Assembly (NCBI RefSeq): GCF_902506535.1
Contig: NZ_LR733825.1
Location: 375,206 to 439,205 of the forward strand
Source: Pseudomonas sp. 8Z
GTDB lineage: Bacteria > Pseudomonadota > Gammaproteobacteria > Pseudomonadales > Pseudomonadaceae
Direction: 5' to 3'
DNA: 64,000 nt
Shown here: positions 26,030-36,500 of the stretch, piece by piece
How the letters are laid out: the number at the start of each line of letters is the position of its first letter
Position numbering within the stretch: the stretch's first letter is position 1
Notes under the pieces: generated by a model
Told to the model about the DNA's origin: nothing
What the model saw: only the letters and a program-made list of their open reading frames with translations
The model's database searches: none
Program-made: the position numbers and the translations under genes

Positions 26030-27463
26030 TCAAGGGGCGCTAGCGACACCTGCCTTGCGGCGCGGAATCCCCAGGCGCTGACGGCGTTCCCACAGGCATT
26101 TGCGGCTGATGCCCAGCTTGCGCGCCAGTTCGGTCTCGGTCATGTGATCCTGATGCTCGAGCACGAAGTGCTGGAAGTAGTCTTCCAACGACAGATCCTC
26201 GGTCGGCTCATGGCTGGCATTGCTCTGGCCCGAGGCGGCGCTGGGTAGGTCGAAGTCGTCGTCCTCAAGGTCATCGAGCTCGATATCGATGCCTAACAGG
26301 TCAGCACTAATCTCCGATCCTTCGCAGAGAATCACTGCGCGCTCGATAGCGTTCTCCAGCTCACGCACGTTACCTGGCCAGGAGTAATGTCGAATCGCTT
26401 GTTCCGCATCATGAGCAAAGCGCAGTGTTTCGCGGCCCATGCGGGTGTACTGGCGCACGAGAAAGGCCTGGGCGATCTCGATGACGTCGCTACCGCGCTC
26501 ACGCAGTGCTGGCAGCTTGAGTGCGATGACATGCAGGCGGTAGTAGAGGTCTTCACGAAACTGGCCGGTCTTGGCCAGTGTTTTGAGGTCGCGGTGGGTT
26601 GCGGCGATCAGGCGTACGTCGACCTTCTGCGATTGCACCGAGCCAACCCGGCGAATCTCGCCTTCCTGTAGCACGCGCAGCAGGCGTGCCTGGGCTTCGA
26701 GTGGCAGTTCGCCAATCTCATCCAGGAACAACGTGCCGCCGTCTGCCGCTTCCACCAGGCCGGCGCGGCTGGCGCTGGCGCCGGTGAAGGCGCCTTTTTC
26801 GTGGCCGAACAGTTCGGACTCGATCAGGGTTTCCGGGATGGCCGCACAGTTCACCGAAATGAGTGGGGCTTTGGCGCGCTTGGATAGGTTGTGCAGGGCG
26901 CGTGCGACCAGCTCCTTACCGGTGCCGGACTCGCCCTGTACCAAGACGTTGGAGTCGGTAGGGGCGACCTTGCGAATCTTGCTGTAGAGATCCTGCATGG
27001 CGCTGCATGAGCCGATGATGCCGATTTCGCCGTTGGCGTTCTCGGCAGGTTTCTCCGCGCTGGCTGTGCGTGAGTTGGCATTGGCCGTGGGTACCGGAGC
27101 GCTTTTGGCACTCTGGCGGTCGCGCAGGATGCGGGCCACGGCTTGCAGCATTTCATCGTGGTCGAAGGGTTTGGCGATGTAGTCCACTGCGCCCATCTTC
27201 ATCGAGTCCACTGCCGAGCGCAGGCTGGCGTAGCTGGTCATGATCAGCACCGGGGTGCCTTCGGCCAGTTTGATCAACTCAGTACCGGGGGCGCCGGGTA
27301 GGCGTAGATCGCTGACGATCAGGTCGAAGCCGGGAATGCTGTAGCGATCCTGGGCTTCCTGTACCGAGCCAGCTTCGCTGACCTGGTACTGATTGCGTTC
27401 GAGCAGGCGGCGTAAGGCAGAGCGGATAATGGTTTCGTCTTCGACGATAAGAATATGTGGCAT
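26030..27463 (-). CDS. cbrB: Response regulator CbrB (NtrC family)
   Basis: 477 residues. Receiver domain residues ~1-120 (IVEDE, phospho-acceptor Asp in [19 protein letters not shown]), AAA+ sigma-54-interacting domain with [14 protein letters not shown] and [14 protein letters not shown] (the GAFTGA loop), and a C-terminal Fis-type HTH ([20 protein letters not shown]). Start is ATG 27463; a TTG one codon before is possible. It activates sigma-54 genes for carbon and nitrogen source use, with crcZ as its main target. It is followed by a terminator and crcZ. Confidence 0.96.
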   Translation of the reverse strand: MPHILIVEDETIIRSALRRLLERNQYQVSEAGSVQEAQDRYSIPGFDLIVSDLRLPGAPGTELIKLAEGTPVLIMTSYASLRSAVDSMKMGAVDYIAKPFDHDEMLQAVARILRDRQSAKSAPVPTANANSRTASAEKPAENANGEIGIIGSCSAMQDLYSKIRKVAPTDSNVLVQGESGTGKELVARALHNLSKRAKAPLISVNCAAIPETLIESELFGHEKGAFTGASASRAGLVEAADGGTLFLDEIGELPLEAQARLLRVLQEGEIRRVGSVQSQKVDVRLIAATHRDLKTLAKTGQFREDLYYRLHVIALKLPALRERGSDVIEIAQAFLVRQYTRMGRETLRFAHDAEQAIRHYSWPGNVRELENAIERAVILCEGSEISADLLGIDIELDDLEDDDFDLPSAASGQSNASHEPTEDLSLEDYFQHFVLEHQDHMTETELARKLGISRKCLWERRQRLGIPRRKAGVASAP

Positions 27464-27521
27464 CAATTCGTTCTCTCGGCGGTCACGGAGGTGTTAGCGG
27501 GGTAACACCTTCTCTCGCTGT

Positions 27522-30470
27522 TTACATCGCTACGGACGTCGCCTCGACATGCCTGGGCAGGGTGACCCTGAAACGAGTGCCGAGTTGGCGCTCGATGTCA
27601 GCCGGGCTGTCGATTGTTATTTGCCCATAATGCTCTTCCACGATCGAATAGACCAGCGCGAGCCCCAGTCCGGTTCCTTCGCCTGGATCCTTGGTGGTGA
27701 AGAAGGGCTCGAACAGGCGGTCGATGATGGCCTTGGGAATGCCGCTGCCTTCATCCTCGACGATCAAATCGACGGTGTGTTCGCTGGCCTCGCTGCGCAC
27801 GCGGATCACCCCGCCAGATGGCGAGGCATCACGAGCGTTGGACAAAAGGTTGATCAGTACCTGAGCCAGGCGCTGAGGGTCGCCACAGGCCCAGTGTTGC
27901 GGATCGCACAGGTTGTAGAACTGGATGTCGAAGTTGCGTTTGTTCAGCGACAGCAGGCCGATGGCGTCTTGCGCCACGTCTGCCAGGCAGACGGGTTCGT
28001 CACTGCGCTGGTGGCTGCCGGAGTGAGCGAAGCTCATCAGCGACTGAACGATGCGCGATACGCGTTTGGTCTGTTCGAGGATTTGTCCACTGAGCTCGGT
28101 CAGTTCTCCATCGTGCTCGCGCTCTTCACGCAGGTTCTGCGCCAGGCAGGCGATACCGGTGATGGGGTTGCCGATTTCGTGTGCCACGCCGGCAGCCAGT
28201 CGGCCGATGGAGGCCAGGCGTTCGGAGTGCACCAGCTTGTCTTCGAGCATTTGTGTGTCGGTCTGATCCTCGACCAGTAGCACCAGGCCACTGTTACCGG
28301 TTGCCAGCGGCTCGTCGATGGTTGCCTTGTGCAGGTTCAGCCAGCGTGTTTGCCCGTCGAGTGCCAGGTGCTGCTTGTGCAGGTGCTGATCCGGGCGTTC
28401 GATGAAGTCTTGCAGCAGGCTCTGCCAGGGTTCGCCGAGGGTGCTCAGGCGTGAGCCCACGACGCGCAGGGCGGGGATGTCGGTGAGGTCTTCCATGGCC
28501 CGGTTCCACATCAGGATCTCCTGATCCTTGGCCAGCGAGCACACCCCCATCGGCAGTTCCTGCAGCGTTTGCCGGTGGAAGCGGCGTAGCGCGTCAAGCT
28601 CGGCAGCCAGGCCGGTGAGGCGCGACTGATAATCCTCCAGGCGACTCTCGATGAAGTGGATGTCTTCGGTGACATAGCCTTCGCTGCCGGACTTGTAGGG
28701 CAGGAAGGTTTCAACGATATCCTGCGCCACGCTCGGCCCCATCAGCCCGGAGAGGTTGGCCTCGATCCGGTCGCGCAGGCGGCGTAGGGCGTAGGGACGG
28801 CCTTCATCGAATGGCAGGTGCAGGTCGCGCAGGGCTTGTTCCACCTCACGTTGGGCAGTCTTGGCGCCCAGCGGCTTGGCCAGTTGCGCGGCGAACTCCT
28901 GTGGAGTTGCCGCTACCAGCTCACGTCGTTGTGGGCGGCGCACGTTGTCCACTGCGCAGGCTTCAGCGGCACTCTTCTCTTCGGGGCTGATTTCGGTGAA
29001 CAGTGACACCAGGGTAAATACCAGTACGTTGGCGGCCAGCGAGGCGATGGCCGCCAGGTGCCAACTGGCATCGTCGAGCACGTAGATGACGTCGAACACT
29101 GGCAGGTACAGGCCTTCCAGATTGCCCAGCAGCGGCAGCAGCATGGTCACTGCCCAGACGCCGATACCCGCCAGCAGGCCGGCAATGAAGCCGCGACGGT
29201 TGGCTGTCTGCCAATACAGCACCGAGAGCACGCCAGGCAGGAACTGCAAGGTGGCGACGAAGGCGACGATGCCCAGGTTGGCCAGATCCTGCTGTGCGCC
29301 GAGCAGTAGGTAGAAGCCGTAGCCAGCCATGATGATGGCGGCGATCAGGGCGCGGCGCGTCCACTTCAGCCAGCGGTAGATATTGCCTTCGGCCGGCGGC
29401 TGGTAAAGCGGCAGCACCAGATGATTGAGCGCCATACCGGACAACGCCAGGGTCGAGACGATAATCAGGCCACTGGAAGCTGAAAGCCCGCCGACGTAAG
29501 CGAGCAGGGCAAGCGTCTGGTTGTTGGCTGCGATGCCCAGGCCGAGGGTGAAGTACTCGGGGGTGGTGGTGGCGCCTAGCTTCAGGCCGGCCCAGAGGAT
29601 CAGCGGTACGGCCAGGCTCATTAGCAGCAGGAATAGCGGCAAGCCCCAACTGGCGCTAACCATGGCGCGCGGGTTGAGATTCTCGGTAAAGGTCATGTGA
29701 TACATGTGCGGCATGACGATGGCTGAGGCGAAGAACACCAGCAGCAGCGTGCGCCATGGGCCTTCCTGCAGCGGCGTGTGCAGGGTCAACAGCGCCGCCT
29801 GGTTCTGCACCAGCCAGTGCTCCAGCTCATGTGGGCCACCGAATACGCCATACAGCGCATAGAGGCCGATGGCACTGATAGCGACCAGCTTGACCAGCGA
29901 CTCGAAGGCGATGGCGAATACCAGGCCCTCGTGCTTCTCACGGGTGGCGATATGGCGTGCACCGAAGAGGATGGTGAATAGGATGATCAGCGCGCAGTAG
30001 CTCAGGGCGATCTTTTCCTGCAGCGGCTCGCGGGTAAGGATGCCCACCGAGTCAGCCACTGCTTGCATCTGCAGGGCCAGTAATGGCAACACGCCGATCA
30101 GCATGAACAGCGTGGTTAGCGCCCCCGCCCAGGTGCTGCGAAAGCGGAAGGCGAACAGGTCGGCCAGGGACGACAATTGGTAGGTGCGGGTAATGCGCAG
30201 GATGGGATAGAGCAAGACCGGTGCTAGTAGGAACGCGCCGGATACGCCCAGATAGCTGGCCAGAAAACCGTAGCCATATTGATAGGCCAGGCCCACGGTG
30301 CCATAGAAGGCCCAGGCACTGGCGTATACGCCCAGCGACAGGGTGTAGATCAGTGGATGGCGAATTATTCGATTGGGAATCAGCCCGCGTTCACTGACCC
30401 ATGCCACGCCAAATAACGCCAGCAGATAGCCGGCGCTAATCAGGATCATTTCGCTCAGACTAAAGCTCAT
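27522..30470 (-). CDS. cbrA: Sensor kinase CbrA (Na+/solute symporter-like)
   Basis: 982 residues. The N-terminal ~500 residues form about 13 membrane helices of the sodium/solute symporter (SSS) type, such as LPLFLLLMSLAVPLILWAGL. Then come a PAS-like region (~615-740), a HisKA dimerisation domain (AAGVAHEIGNPITGIACLAQN, phospho-His) and the HATPase domain (EDEGSGIPKAIIDRLFEPFFTTKDPGEGTGLGL). It phosphorylates CbrB. The start at 30470 (MSFSLSEM) overlaps the cbrX stop by 11 bases; other ATGs upstream are possible. Confidence 0.95.
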   Translation of the reverse strand: MSFSLSEMILISAGYLLALFGVAWVSERGLIPNRIIRHPLIYTLSLGVYASAWAFYGTVGLAYQYGYGFLASYLGVSGAFLLAPVLLYPILRITRTYQLSSLADLFAFRFRSTWAGALTTLFMLIGVLPLLALQMQAVADSVGILTREPLQEKIALSYCALIILFTILFGARHIATREKHEGLVFAIAFESLVKLVAISAIGLYALYGVFGGPHELEHWLVQNQAALLTLHTPLQEGPWRTLLLVFFASAIVMPHMYHMTFTENLNPRAMVSASWGLPLFLLLMSLAVPLILWAGLKLGATTTPEYFTLGLGIAANNQTLALLAYVGGLSASSGLIIVSTLALSGMALNHLVLPLYQPPAEGNIYRWLKWTRRALIAAIIMAGYGFYLLLGAQQDLANLGIVAFVATLQFLPGVLSVLYWQTANRRGFIAGLLAGIGVWAVTMLLPLLGNLEGLYLPVFDVIYVLDDASWHLAAIASLAANVLVFTLVSLFTEISPEEKSAAEACAVDNVRRPQRRELVAATPQEFAAQLAKPLGAKTAQREVEQALRDLHLPFDEGRPYALRRLRDRIEANLSGLMGPSVAQDIVETFLPYKSGSEGYVTEDIHFIESRLEDYQSRLTGLAAELDALRRFHRQTLQELPMGVCSLAKDQEILMWNRAMEDLTDIPALRVVGSRLSTLGEPWQSLLQDFIERPDQHLHKQHLALDGQTRWLNLHKATIDEPLATGNSGLVLLVEDQTDTQMLEDKLVHSERLASIGRLAAGVAHEIGNPITGIACLAQNLREEREHDGELTELSGQILEQTKRVSRIVQSLMSFAHSGSHQRSDEPVCLADVAQDAIGLLSLNKRNFDIQFYNLCDPQHWACGDPQRLAQVLINLLSNARDASPSGGVIRVRSEASEHTVDLIVEDEGSGIPKAIIDRLFEPFFTTKDPGEGTGLGLALVYSIVEEHYGQITIDSPADIERQLGTRFRVTLPRHVEATSVAM

Positions 30471-30636
30471 CAGCATCACGCTGGCTCTGTAGGATGAAGG
30501 TGACGACGATAAGGATCAGCCACAGCAAATAAGGCCGATACCAGGCGTCGTTAGGATCGATCCACCAGTCCATGATGGCTGGGGAGAACAGGTAGATCCC
30601 CACCACCAGGATCAGAACCAGTCGGTAGATATACAT
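30460..30636 (-). CDS. cbrX: CbrX small membrane protein
   Basis: 58 residues with two predicted membrane helices (YRLVLILVVGIYLFSP and LLWLILIVVTFILQ) separated by AIMDWWIDPNDAWYRPY. Its stop lies inside the start of cbrA, so translation is probably coupled. A short gene in this position upstream of cbrA has been described in Pseudomonas putida as cbrX. The longer frame to 30693 has no SD sequence. It may influence CbrA synthesis or insertion (inference). Confidence 0.8.
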   Translation of the reverse strand: MYIYRLVLILVVGIYLFSPAIMDWWIDPNDAWYRPYLLWLILIVVTFILQSQRDADEL

Positions 30637-30847
30637 GAGGCCACTCGTCGGAAGATGAGCCGATGGTAAAGGAAGCCGCGTGTTGTCGGCCACCGGCGTG
30701 ATGGTGGGAGTGGCAAATCGGTTATGCCCTTAGCATCGATCCCGGAAATCCATCCGACGGTTGATTCAACGACGCCTCGACCCGCGCGCACGGCCCTTGG
30801 TAGGAGCGAGCCTGTACCCTCGTTCCCGGATTGTATCTGGGCTGCGG

Positions 30848-31732
30848 TTATTTCAGTTGCGCTTCGGCCAGGGTACGACTGCGTGGGATGCGTGTGGCGT
30901 CCCAGTGCTTGATGCCCCAGGACAGCAGTTCGCCAGGCGCGGCACCGTACAGCTCGGCTATGGGGCGCTGGCCGAGGGCGCGCAGAGCGCGTAGCAGTAG
31001 TGGTCCAGCCTGATCAGCGGGCAGGGGCGGCGAGCGGTAGCTCTTGCCTAACTTGTGGCCGTCCGGCTGGATGATCAGTGGTACATGCAGGTAACGCGGT
31101 TGTGGCAGGCCGAGCAGTTCCAGCAGGTATAGCTGGCGTGGTGTGGAGTCCAGCAGGTCGGCGCCGCGTACCACATCGGTAACACCTTGCCAGGCGTCGT
31201 CGAGGATCACCGCGAGTTGGTAGGCAAACAGGCCATCACGACGCCGAATCACAAAGTCGCCCACCTCACGGCCCAGATGCTGGCGAAACTCGCCTTGTAC
31301 GCGGTCGATGAAGTGATAGTCCAGTTCCGGCACGCGCAGGCGGATGGCGGCGTCCTGGTCGGGGTGGCAGGCGTTACGGCAGAACCCCGGATAGATACCC
31401 GCGTAACCTTCGAGCTGCTTGCGTGAGCAGATGCAGGCATAGGCCAGGCCCTGGGCGAACAGGCGGGCGATCACCGCCGCGTATTCGGCATGGCGTTCGC
31501 TCTGGCGCACCAGCTCGCCGTCCCATTCGAAACCGTAGGTTTCCAGGGTGCGCAGGATGGCGTCTTGCGCGCCGGGCATTTCCCGTGGCGGGTCGAGGTC
31601 TTCCATGCGCAGCAGCCAGCGGCCGCCAGCAGCGCGGGCATCGAGGTAGGAGGCGAGCGCTGCGACCAGTGAGCCAAAGTGCAGGTAGCCACTGGGCGTT
31701 GGGGCGAAGCGACCGATATAAGCTGTGTTCAT
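30848..31732 (-). CDS. gluQ: Glutamyl-queuosine tRNA(Asp) synthetase
   Basis: 294 residues, a GlnRS-like catalytic core without an anticodon-binding domain. It charges glutamate onto the queuosine base of tRNA-Asp. HIGH-like motif FAPTPSGYLHFGSL (residues ~9-22), a zinc motif (CIC...YPGFCRNAC) and KLGKS (KMSKS-like). It lies directly upstream of dksA in the same direction, the usual arrangement. Upstream sequence up to 31822 carries a terminator and a degenerate REP. Confidence 0.95.
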   Translation of the reverse strand: MNTAYIGRFAPTPSGYLHFGSLVAALASYLDARAAGGRWLLRMEDLDPPREMPGAQDAILRTLETYGFEWDGELVRQSERHAEYAAVIARLFAQGLAYACICSRKQLEGYAGIYPGFCRNACHPDQDAAIRLRVPELDYHFIDRVQGEFRQHLGREVGDFVIRRRDGLFAYQLAVILDDAWQGVTDVVRGADLLDSTPRQLYLLELLGLPQPRYLHVPLIIQPDGHKLGKSYRSPPLPADQAGPLLLRALRALGQRPIAELYGAAPGELLSWGIKHWDATRIPRSRTLAEAQLK

Positions 31733-31791
31733 TGTGAGGTGGTTGGCAGCGTGGGAGCTTTAGCCTCTCTCACCGGGGAGGGCAGAAACAG

Positions 31792-31815
31792 AACGGGGCG
31801 CCTGAGCGCCCCGTT
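31792..31815 (-). terminator. Terminator 3' of dksA
   Basis: Ten-base stem AACGGGGCGC / GCGCCCCGTT with a four-base loop, followed on the minus strand by a T-rich stretch (CTGTTTCTG). The T-run is broken, so termination may be partial, allowing some gluQ read-through. Confidence 0.65.
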
Positions 31816-31821
31816 GATCAG

Positions 31822-32268
31822 TCAGGAACCGATCTGTTTTTCTTTGATTTCCGCCAACGTCTTGCAATCGATGCACAGCGTTGCGGTAGGGCGGGCTTCC
31901 AGACGGCGGATGCCGATTTCCACGCCGCACGACTCGCACCAGCCGTAATCGTTGTCTTCGATTAGCTGCAGGGTTTCGTCGATTTTCTTGATCAGTTTAC
32001 GCTCGCGGTCACGGGCGCGTAGTTCCAGGCTGAATTCCTCTTCCTGGCTGGCGCGGTCGGCCGGATCTGGGAAGTTGGCAGCTTCGTCCTGCATGTGGTG
32101 TACGGTGCGGTCGACTTCCTGCATCAGTTCCAGCTTCCATTTATTAAGGATGCTGGTGAAGTGAGCGCGCATCGGATCGCTCATGTATTCCTCGCCCTTC
32201 TTTTCTTGATAGGGCTCGAAACCACGAATCAGCTGGCTGGAGCTTTGTGCTTTGTCTTTTGTGGGCAT
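31822..32268 (-). CDS. dksA: RNA polymerase-binding transcription factor DksA
   Basis: 148 residues. Coiled-coil with the acidic tip ([13 protein letters not shown], residues ~66-78; the DxxD tip of DksA) and a C-terminal four-Cys zinc finger ([10 protein letters not shown]...[15 protein letters not shown]). It binds the secondary channel of RNA polymerase and amplifies the ppGpp response. The length is normal. An upstream gap of about 290 bases carries its promoter. Confidence 0.97.
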   Translation of the reverse strand: MPTKDKAQSSSQLIRGFEPYQEKKGEEYMSDPMRAHFTSILNKWKLELMQEVDRTVHHMQDEAANFPDPADRASQEEEFSLELRARDRERKLIKKIDETLQLIEDNDYGWCESCGVEIGIRRLEARPTATLCIDCKTLAEIKEKQIGS

Positions 32269-32522
32269 GGATGACGCCTCTCACTCTCTCGAATCCATCA
32301 CGCAGGTTATTCCATGAGCAAGCGAATGTCGGCCCTGCGGCTGCAAGCGGGCGAACTTACCAGATCGAATCAGGGCGCGCTACTCCCGGTTGTCTACGTC
32401 GTGGCGGGTTGTGAACGAAACCTGCATGTCGGCACGTTGTCAGCTTAGTTGCGCCATTCAATGGTGGTTAGCGCACTGAAAATGGGCTTTTGCTTTCTTG
32501 CCGAGTGATGTGCGTGCCCTGC

Positions 32523-32528
32523 TAGAAT
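32523..32528 (+). promoter_or_regulatory. Possible extended -10 promoter for the aminotransferase gene
   Basis: TGCTAGAAT with the hexamer TAGAAT at 32523-32528, 30 bases upstream of the ATG. A weak TTGCCG lies at 32498-32503 with a 19-base spacer. Confidence 0.4.
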
Positions 32529-32557
32529 CCGCCGCTCGCAACCGTGCAGGCAGACCC

Positions 32558-33736
32558 ATGGCTCTCTACAGTGGGCGCAGTCGCGCCATCGAACCCTTTC
32601 ATGTGATGGCCTTGCTGGCGCGTGCCAATGAACTGCAGGCTGCCGGTCACGATGTCATTCATCTGGAAATCGGCGAGCCAGACTTCACCACCGCTGAGCC
32701 GATCATCCGCGCTGGCCAGGCCGCGCTGGCTGCCGGGCACACGCGCTATACGGCCGCTCGCGGTCTGCCGCAGTTGCGCGAGGCCATCGCGGGCTTCTAC
32801 GCCGAGCGTTACCGCTTGAGCGTTGATCCGCAGCGCATTCTCGTCACACCGGGCGGTTCAGGTGCGCTGCTGCTGGCCGCCAGCCTGCTGGTCGATCCAG
32901 GCAAGCACTGGCTGCTGGCTGATCCTGGCTACCCATGCAATCGCCACTTCCTGCGCTTGGTCGAAGGCGCCGCGCAATTGGTGCCGGTTGGCCCGGACGT
33001 GCGCTACCAGCTCACTCCTCAACTGGTCGAGCGGCATTGGGATGCACAAAGCGTGGGTGCTCTGGTTGCCTCGCCAGCCAACCCCACCGGCACACTGCTG
33101 CACAAGGATGAGTTGGCGGCGCTGTCGAGCAGCCTCAAACAGCGTGGCGGCCACCTGGTAGTGGACGAGATCTACCATGGCCTGACTTACGGTTGTGACG
33201 CGCCGAGTGTGCTGGAGGTGGATGATGACGCCTTTGTACTTAATAGTTTCTCCAAATATTTCGGCATGACCGGCTGGCGCCTGGGCTGGCTGGTGGCGCC
33301 CGAGGCGGCGGTGCCGGAGCTGGAGAAACTGGCGCAGAACCTTTACATCAGCGCGCCGAGCATGGCCCAGCACGCGGCGCTGGCCTGCTTCGAACCGGCC
33401 ACGCTGGCGATCCTCGAAGAGCGCCGCCATGAATTTCAGCGTCGTCGCGATTACTTGCTGCCAGCATTGCGTGAGCTGGGTTTCGGTATCGCCGTTGAGC
33501 CGGAAGGCGCCTTCTATTTATATGCAGACATCAGCGCCTTTGGCGGCGACGCCTTCGCCTTCTGCCGTCACTTCATCGAAACCGAGCATGTGGCTTTCAC
33601 GCCAGGTCTGGATTTCGGTCGTCATCAAGCGGGGCATCATGTGCGCTTCGCCTACACGCAGAATGTCGACCGCCTGCAGCAGGCGGTCGAGCGCATCGCG
33701 CGTGGTTTGAAGAGTTGGCGCCCTGATGCAGTTTGA
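32558..33736 (+). CDS. Class I/II PLP aminotransferase
   Basis: 392 residues from ATG 32558 ([15 protein letters not shown]). Fold type I aspartate aminotransferase family: [50 protein letters not shown] lysine in [16 protein letters not shown] (residue ~239), and the Arg region [14 protein letters not shown]. An upstream frame to 32498 overlaps the promoter and was not used. The gene overlaps sfsA by 11 bases. The pairing is common in Pseudomonas. The physiological substrate is not clear. Confidence 0.9.
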   Translation: MALYSGRSRAIEPFHVMALLARANELQAAGHDVIHLEIGEPDFTTAEPIIRAGQAALAAGHTRYTAARGLPQLREAIAGFYAERYRLSVDPQRILVTPGGSGALLLAASLLVDPGKHWLLADPGYPCNRHFLRLVEGAAQLVPVGPDVRYQLTPQLVERHWDAQSVGALVASPANPTGTLLHKDELAALSSSLKQRGGHLVVDEIYHGLTYGCDAPSVLEVDDDAFVLNSFSKYFGMTGWRLGWLVAPEAAVPELEKLAQNLYISAPSMAQHAALACFEPATLAILEERRHEFQRRRDYLLPALRELGFGIAVEPEGAFYLYADISAFGGDAFAFCRHFIETEHVAFTPGLDFGRHQAGHHVRFAYTQNVDRLQQAVERIARGLKSWRPDAV

Positions 33737-34433
33737 TCCGCCGCTGGAGGAAGGCCGCCTGCTACGCCGCTACAAGCGCTTTCTCGCCGATATCGAGACG
33801 GCCAGCGGCGAGCAGATGACCATTCACTGCGCCAACACCGGCTCAATGCTCAACTGTATGAGCGAAGGCTGTCGGGTGTGGTTCAGCCGCAGCAATGATC
33901 CCAAACGCAAGCTGCCGGGTAGCTGGGAAATCAGCGAGACGCCGCAAGGGCGTCTGGCGTGCATCAACACCGCGCGGGCCAATGCCCTGGTGGAGGAGGC
34001 GCTGCGTGCCGGGCTGATCGCTGAGTTGGTCGGCTTTACCGCGCTCAAGCGCGAGGTGCCCTACGGAGTGGAAAATAGCCGCGCCGACTTTCGCCTGGAC
34101 TACCCCGATGGGCCGGTATTCGTCGAGGTCAAAAGTGTCACGCTGGGTTTTGACGACAGTGACGTGGCGGCTTTCCCCGATGCCGTGACCCAGCGCGGCA
34201 GTAAGCACTTGCGCGAGTTGGCGACTCTTGCACGGGCGGGCGTGCGTGCCGTGCAACTGTATTGCGTGAACCTCTCTGGCATCCGCGCCGTGCGCGCCGC
34301 TGTGGAGATCGACCCAGCCTACGCCGCTGGGCTGCGTGAAGCCAAAGCGGCGGGAGTCGAGGTGTTGGCCTATGGCGCCGAGTTGAGCTCGGCAGGCATC
34401 GCCCTGACACGTCGTTTGGACGTACAGCTCTGA
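33726..34433 (+). CDS. sfsA: SfsA family DNA/RNA-binding nuclease-fold protein
   Basis: 235 residues, normal for SfsA. N-terminal OB-like segment, then the PD-(D/E)XK-like core [23 protein letters not shown] (residues ~118-140) and [26 protein letters not shown]. SfsA binds DNA in E. coli and was first linked to maltose regulation; a nuclease function has been suggested for the family. It overlaps the aminotransferase gene by 11 bases. Confidence 0.93.
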   Translation: MQFDPPLEEGRLLRRYKRFLADIETASGEQMTIHCANTGSMLNCMSEGCRVWFSRSNDPKRKLPGSWEISETPQGRLACINTARANALVEEALRAGLIAELVGFTALKREVPYGVENSRADFRLDYPDGPVFVEVKSVTLGFDDSDVAAFPDAVTQRGSKHLRELATLARAGVRAVQLYCVNLSGIRAVRAAVEIDPAYAAGLREAKAAGVEVLAYGAELSSAGIALTRRLDVQL

Positions 34434-34565
34434 AGCCGTCGAGCGGCTTGCCAATATCGACATGCCTCCGTATGGTGCAAAATCGTTCGATTCGTAAGCT
34501 GCCTAATAAATGTCCCGTTCTGCCCATTCGATGAGCACGCGCGCCCGGTCGTGGATAGTTGATAT

Positions 34566-35480
34566 ATGACGGCGCTCAATCACTCCCGCCCGCTGGCCTT
34601 CGGTGGCCTGCTGTTGGCCAACCTGTGCTGGTCCGGCAACGCCCTGGTGGCGCGGGCATTCGCCGGTGAGATCGGCCCCTTCACCTTGTCGTTCTGGCGT
34701 TGGTGCCTGGCCCTGACTCTGCTATTGCCCTTTGTCGTGTTGCCGCTATGGCGTCATCGCAGTGCATTGCGCCATGCCGGTTGGCGCCTGCTGGTGCTCG
34801 GTGGCCTGGGCATCGCTGGATACAACTCCTTGCTCTACAGCGCGGCGCAAAGCACGGTGGCGATCAATATTTCGCTGGTTAACACCTGCTTGCCGCTGGT
34901 GACCTTCATCGGCGCCGGACTGCTGCTCAATGAGTGGCCCGCACGGCGCGCCTGGTGGGGCATGGCCGTGGCCGTGCTGGGCCTGGCGGTGCTGATCGGT
35001 CAGGGCCAGTGGAGTCGCCTGGCCAGTCTGTCTTTCAACCATGGCGACATGATCATGCTGCTGGCGGTGGTGGATTGGGCGTTGTACTCGCTGTTGCTGC
35101 GGCGCTGGTCGGCCTATTTGCAGCCTATTCCACCGCTGGCGCTGCTGGGCGTGTTCATCCTGCTGGGCGTGCCGCTGATCCTGCCGTTTTACCTCTACGA
35201 GCTGAGCCAGGGTGCACACCTGGCGCTGAGCGCCGCCAATCTCTCGGCCATCGCCTATACCGCCGTGTTTGCCTCGCTGCTGGCCTATCTGGCGTGGAAC
35301 CACGGCATCAAAGTAGTGGGCGCGGCGCGCGCGGCGCTGACCAATTACGTTATGCCGGTCTTTACAGCGCTACTGGGATGGGTGCTGCTGGGGGAGAGCC
35401 TGCAGTCCTATCACTGGGTTGGTGCCGCGATGATCTTTGTCGGCCTGCTGCTGGCCACCCGTCCACGCAAGCATGCCTAG
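34566..35480 (+). CDS. EamA/DMT-family transporter
   Basis: 304 residues with 10 hydrophobic helices in two EamA halves (residues ~10-145 and ~155-300). Characteristic pieces: LLLANLCWSGNALVARAF, FWRWCLALTLLLPF, AALTNYVMPVFTALLGWVLLGE. The family exports metabolites or drugs. Substrate unknown. It stands alone, with its own 132-base upstream gap. Confidence 0.9.
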   Translation: MTALNHSRPLAFGGLLLANLCWSGNALVARAFAGEIGPFTLSFWRWCLALTLLLPFVVLPLWRHRSALRHAGWRLLVLGGLGIAGYNSLLYSAAQSTVAINISLVNTCLPLVTFIGAGLLLNEWPARRAWWGMAVAVLGLAVLIGQGQWSRLASLSFNHGDMIMLLAVVDWALYSLLLRRWSAYLQPIPPLALLGVFILLGVPLILPFYLYELSQGAHLALSAANLSAIAYTAVFASLLAYLAWNHGIKVVGAARAALTNYVMPVFTALLGWVLLGESLQSYHWVGAAMIFVGLLLATRPRKHA

Positions 35481-35551
35481 CGCCGTGGCGGGTATCACGC
35501 TTCAGCGATCCCCCGTGAAGTGGGTGGACGAAAAAGGCGTCATCCGCCCTC

Positions 35552-35998
35552 TCACTCCGGCTTGAGCATCATGAAGGCTTCGCCGCCTTCGCGGTCATGC
35601 ATCACCGTGAACGGCTGTCCAGCGATTATCAGCTTCGCAGGTGCATGACGGGGCACTTCAGTGCCCGCGCTCTCGGCGGCAGCGCTGAGCAGTTGCCGAG
35701 TGAGGCTCTCGTCTTGTTGGCTGTCGGTGGTGATGACGCACTCATGACTGGCTTTGACCTGTAACCCGAGGCTCTTGTCGGCATTGAAGCCCACGGTGGC
35801 AAAGCCCATGTCGGTCAAATCCTTGATGCCATGTTGACGCGCCGCGCTACGCGCCTCGGCGAAGCTCGGCGCTGTCTTCAGGCAAATATCGCGGAAGGCC
35901 TGCACGGCTTTCGATGTCACGGGCACCGGAGGCTGCGTGCCCAAACCAGCGCAGGCTGCGAGCAGAGTGATGCTGGTAAGCAGAGTGAGCTTCTTCAT
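35552..35998 (-). CDS. Predicted lipoprotein, unknown function
   Basis: 148 residues. The lipobox LLAACAG (Cys 16) after a short basic hydrophobic N-terminus (MKKLTLLTSITLL) predicts a lipoprotein. The mature part has a Cys (ICLKT) and a second (HECVITTD), possibly a disulfide, and ends ...VMHDREGGEAFMMLKPE. I do not recognise the family. Confidence 0.75.
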   Translation of the reverse strand: MKKLTLLTSITLLAACAGLGTQPPVPVTSKAVQAFRDICLKTAPSFAEARSAARQHGIKDLTDMGFATVGFNADKSLGLQVKASHECVITTDSQQDESLTRQLLSAAAESAGTEVPRHAPAKLIIAGQPFTVMHDREGGEAFMMLKPE

Positions 35999-36372
35999 TG
36001 CATCATTCCTTAATGAGGGATAAGGCAGGTGTTGTCGTGAGCATATTCAAGCAATTGCGAGGCCAGTCCCTGGTAGGGGCCTTTAACACCGCAGCACGAA
36101 TGACCCCAGGCCAGCGTTCCATAGTGTCATGGCGCGAAACAGGCAGGCAGAATGAATAGGTGAGCCGGGGATGGCAAGTGCACCAGTGCGCAACTCCAAG
36201 TATTTGCAGGCTGTATGGCGGCGCGCTATGCGGGGAGGGATATGTGCAGATATCGTCACCTTGCCATGCAGCGACGGACACAGAGCAAAATCATCAGGAT
36301 GGCCTGAAGTACCTGATCCAGAGGCTACGACCTAACCGCTTGATAAAACGTAAATTTATCGATGAGGTGGGG
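35999..36372. other. Spacer between lipoprotein gene and tRNA-Met
   Basis: About 370 bases with no supportable gene. Short open frames on both strands have atypical, Cys- and Pro-rich translations. The right end holds the tRNA promoter. Confidence 0.5.
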
Positions 36373-36401
36373 TTGACAGCCGTGGGTGAGATGCGGAAAA
36401 T
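36373..36401 (+). promoter_or_regulatory. Sigma-70 promoter of tRNA-Met
   Basis: TTGACA (36373-36378), 17-base spacer, GAAAAT (36396-36401). Transcription would start about six bases before the mature tRNA. Confidence 0.75.
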
Positions 36402-36413
36402 GCGCGCCACGTT

Positions 36414-36490
36414 GGCTACATAGCTCAGTCGGTTAGAGCGCAGCATTCATAATGCTGATGTCCCAGGTTCAAGTCCCGGTGTAGCCACCA
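36414..36490 (+). tRNA. tRNA-Met (CAT), elongator type
   Basis: 77 bases including an encoded CCA. The acceptor stem GGCTACA / TGTAGCC pairs perfectly. D loop TAGCTCAGTCGGTTAGAGC; anticodon loop TTCATAA with CAT at 36448-36450; T arm GGTTCAAGTCC. Start with a G-C acceptor pair makes it an elongator, not initiator, Met tRNA. It is followed at once by a terminator, then by a toxin-antitoxin pair and an integrase remnant. Confidence 0.97.
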
Positions 36491-36500
36491 TATTTTTCAA

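Noticed and set aside
36003..36281. A 92-codon minus frame in the spacer before tRNA-Met
   Set aside because: The translation is Cys/Trp/Pro-rich with no homology I recognise, and no SD sequence.
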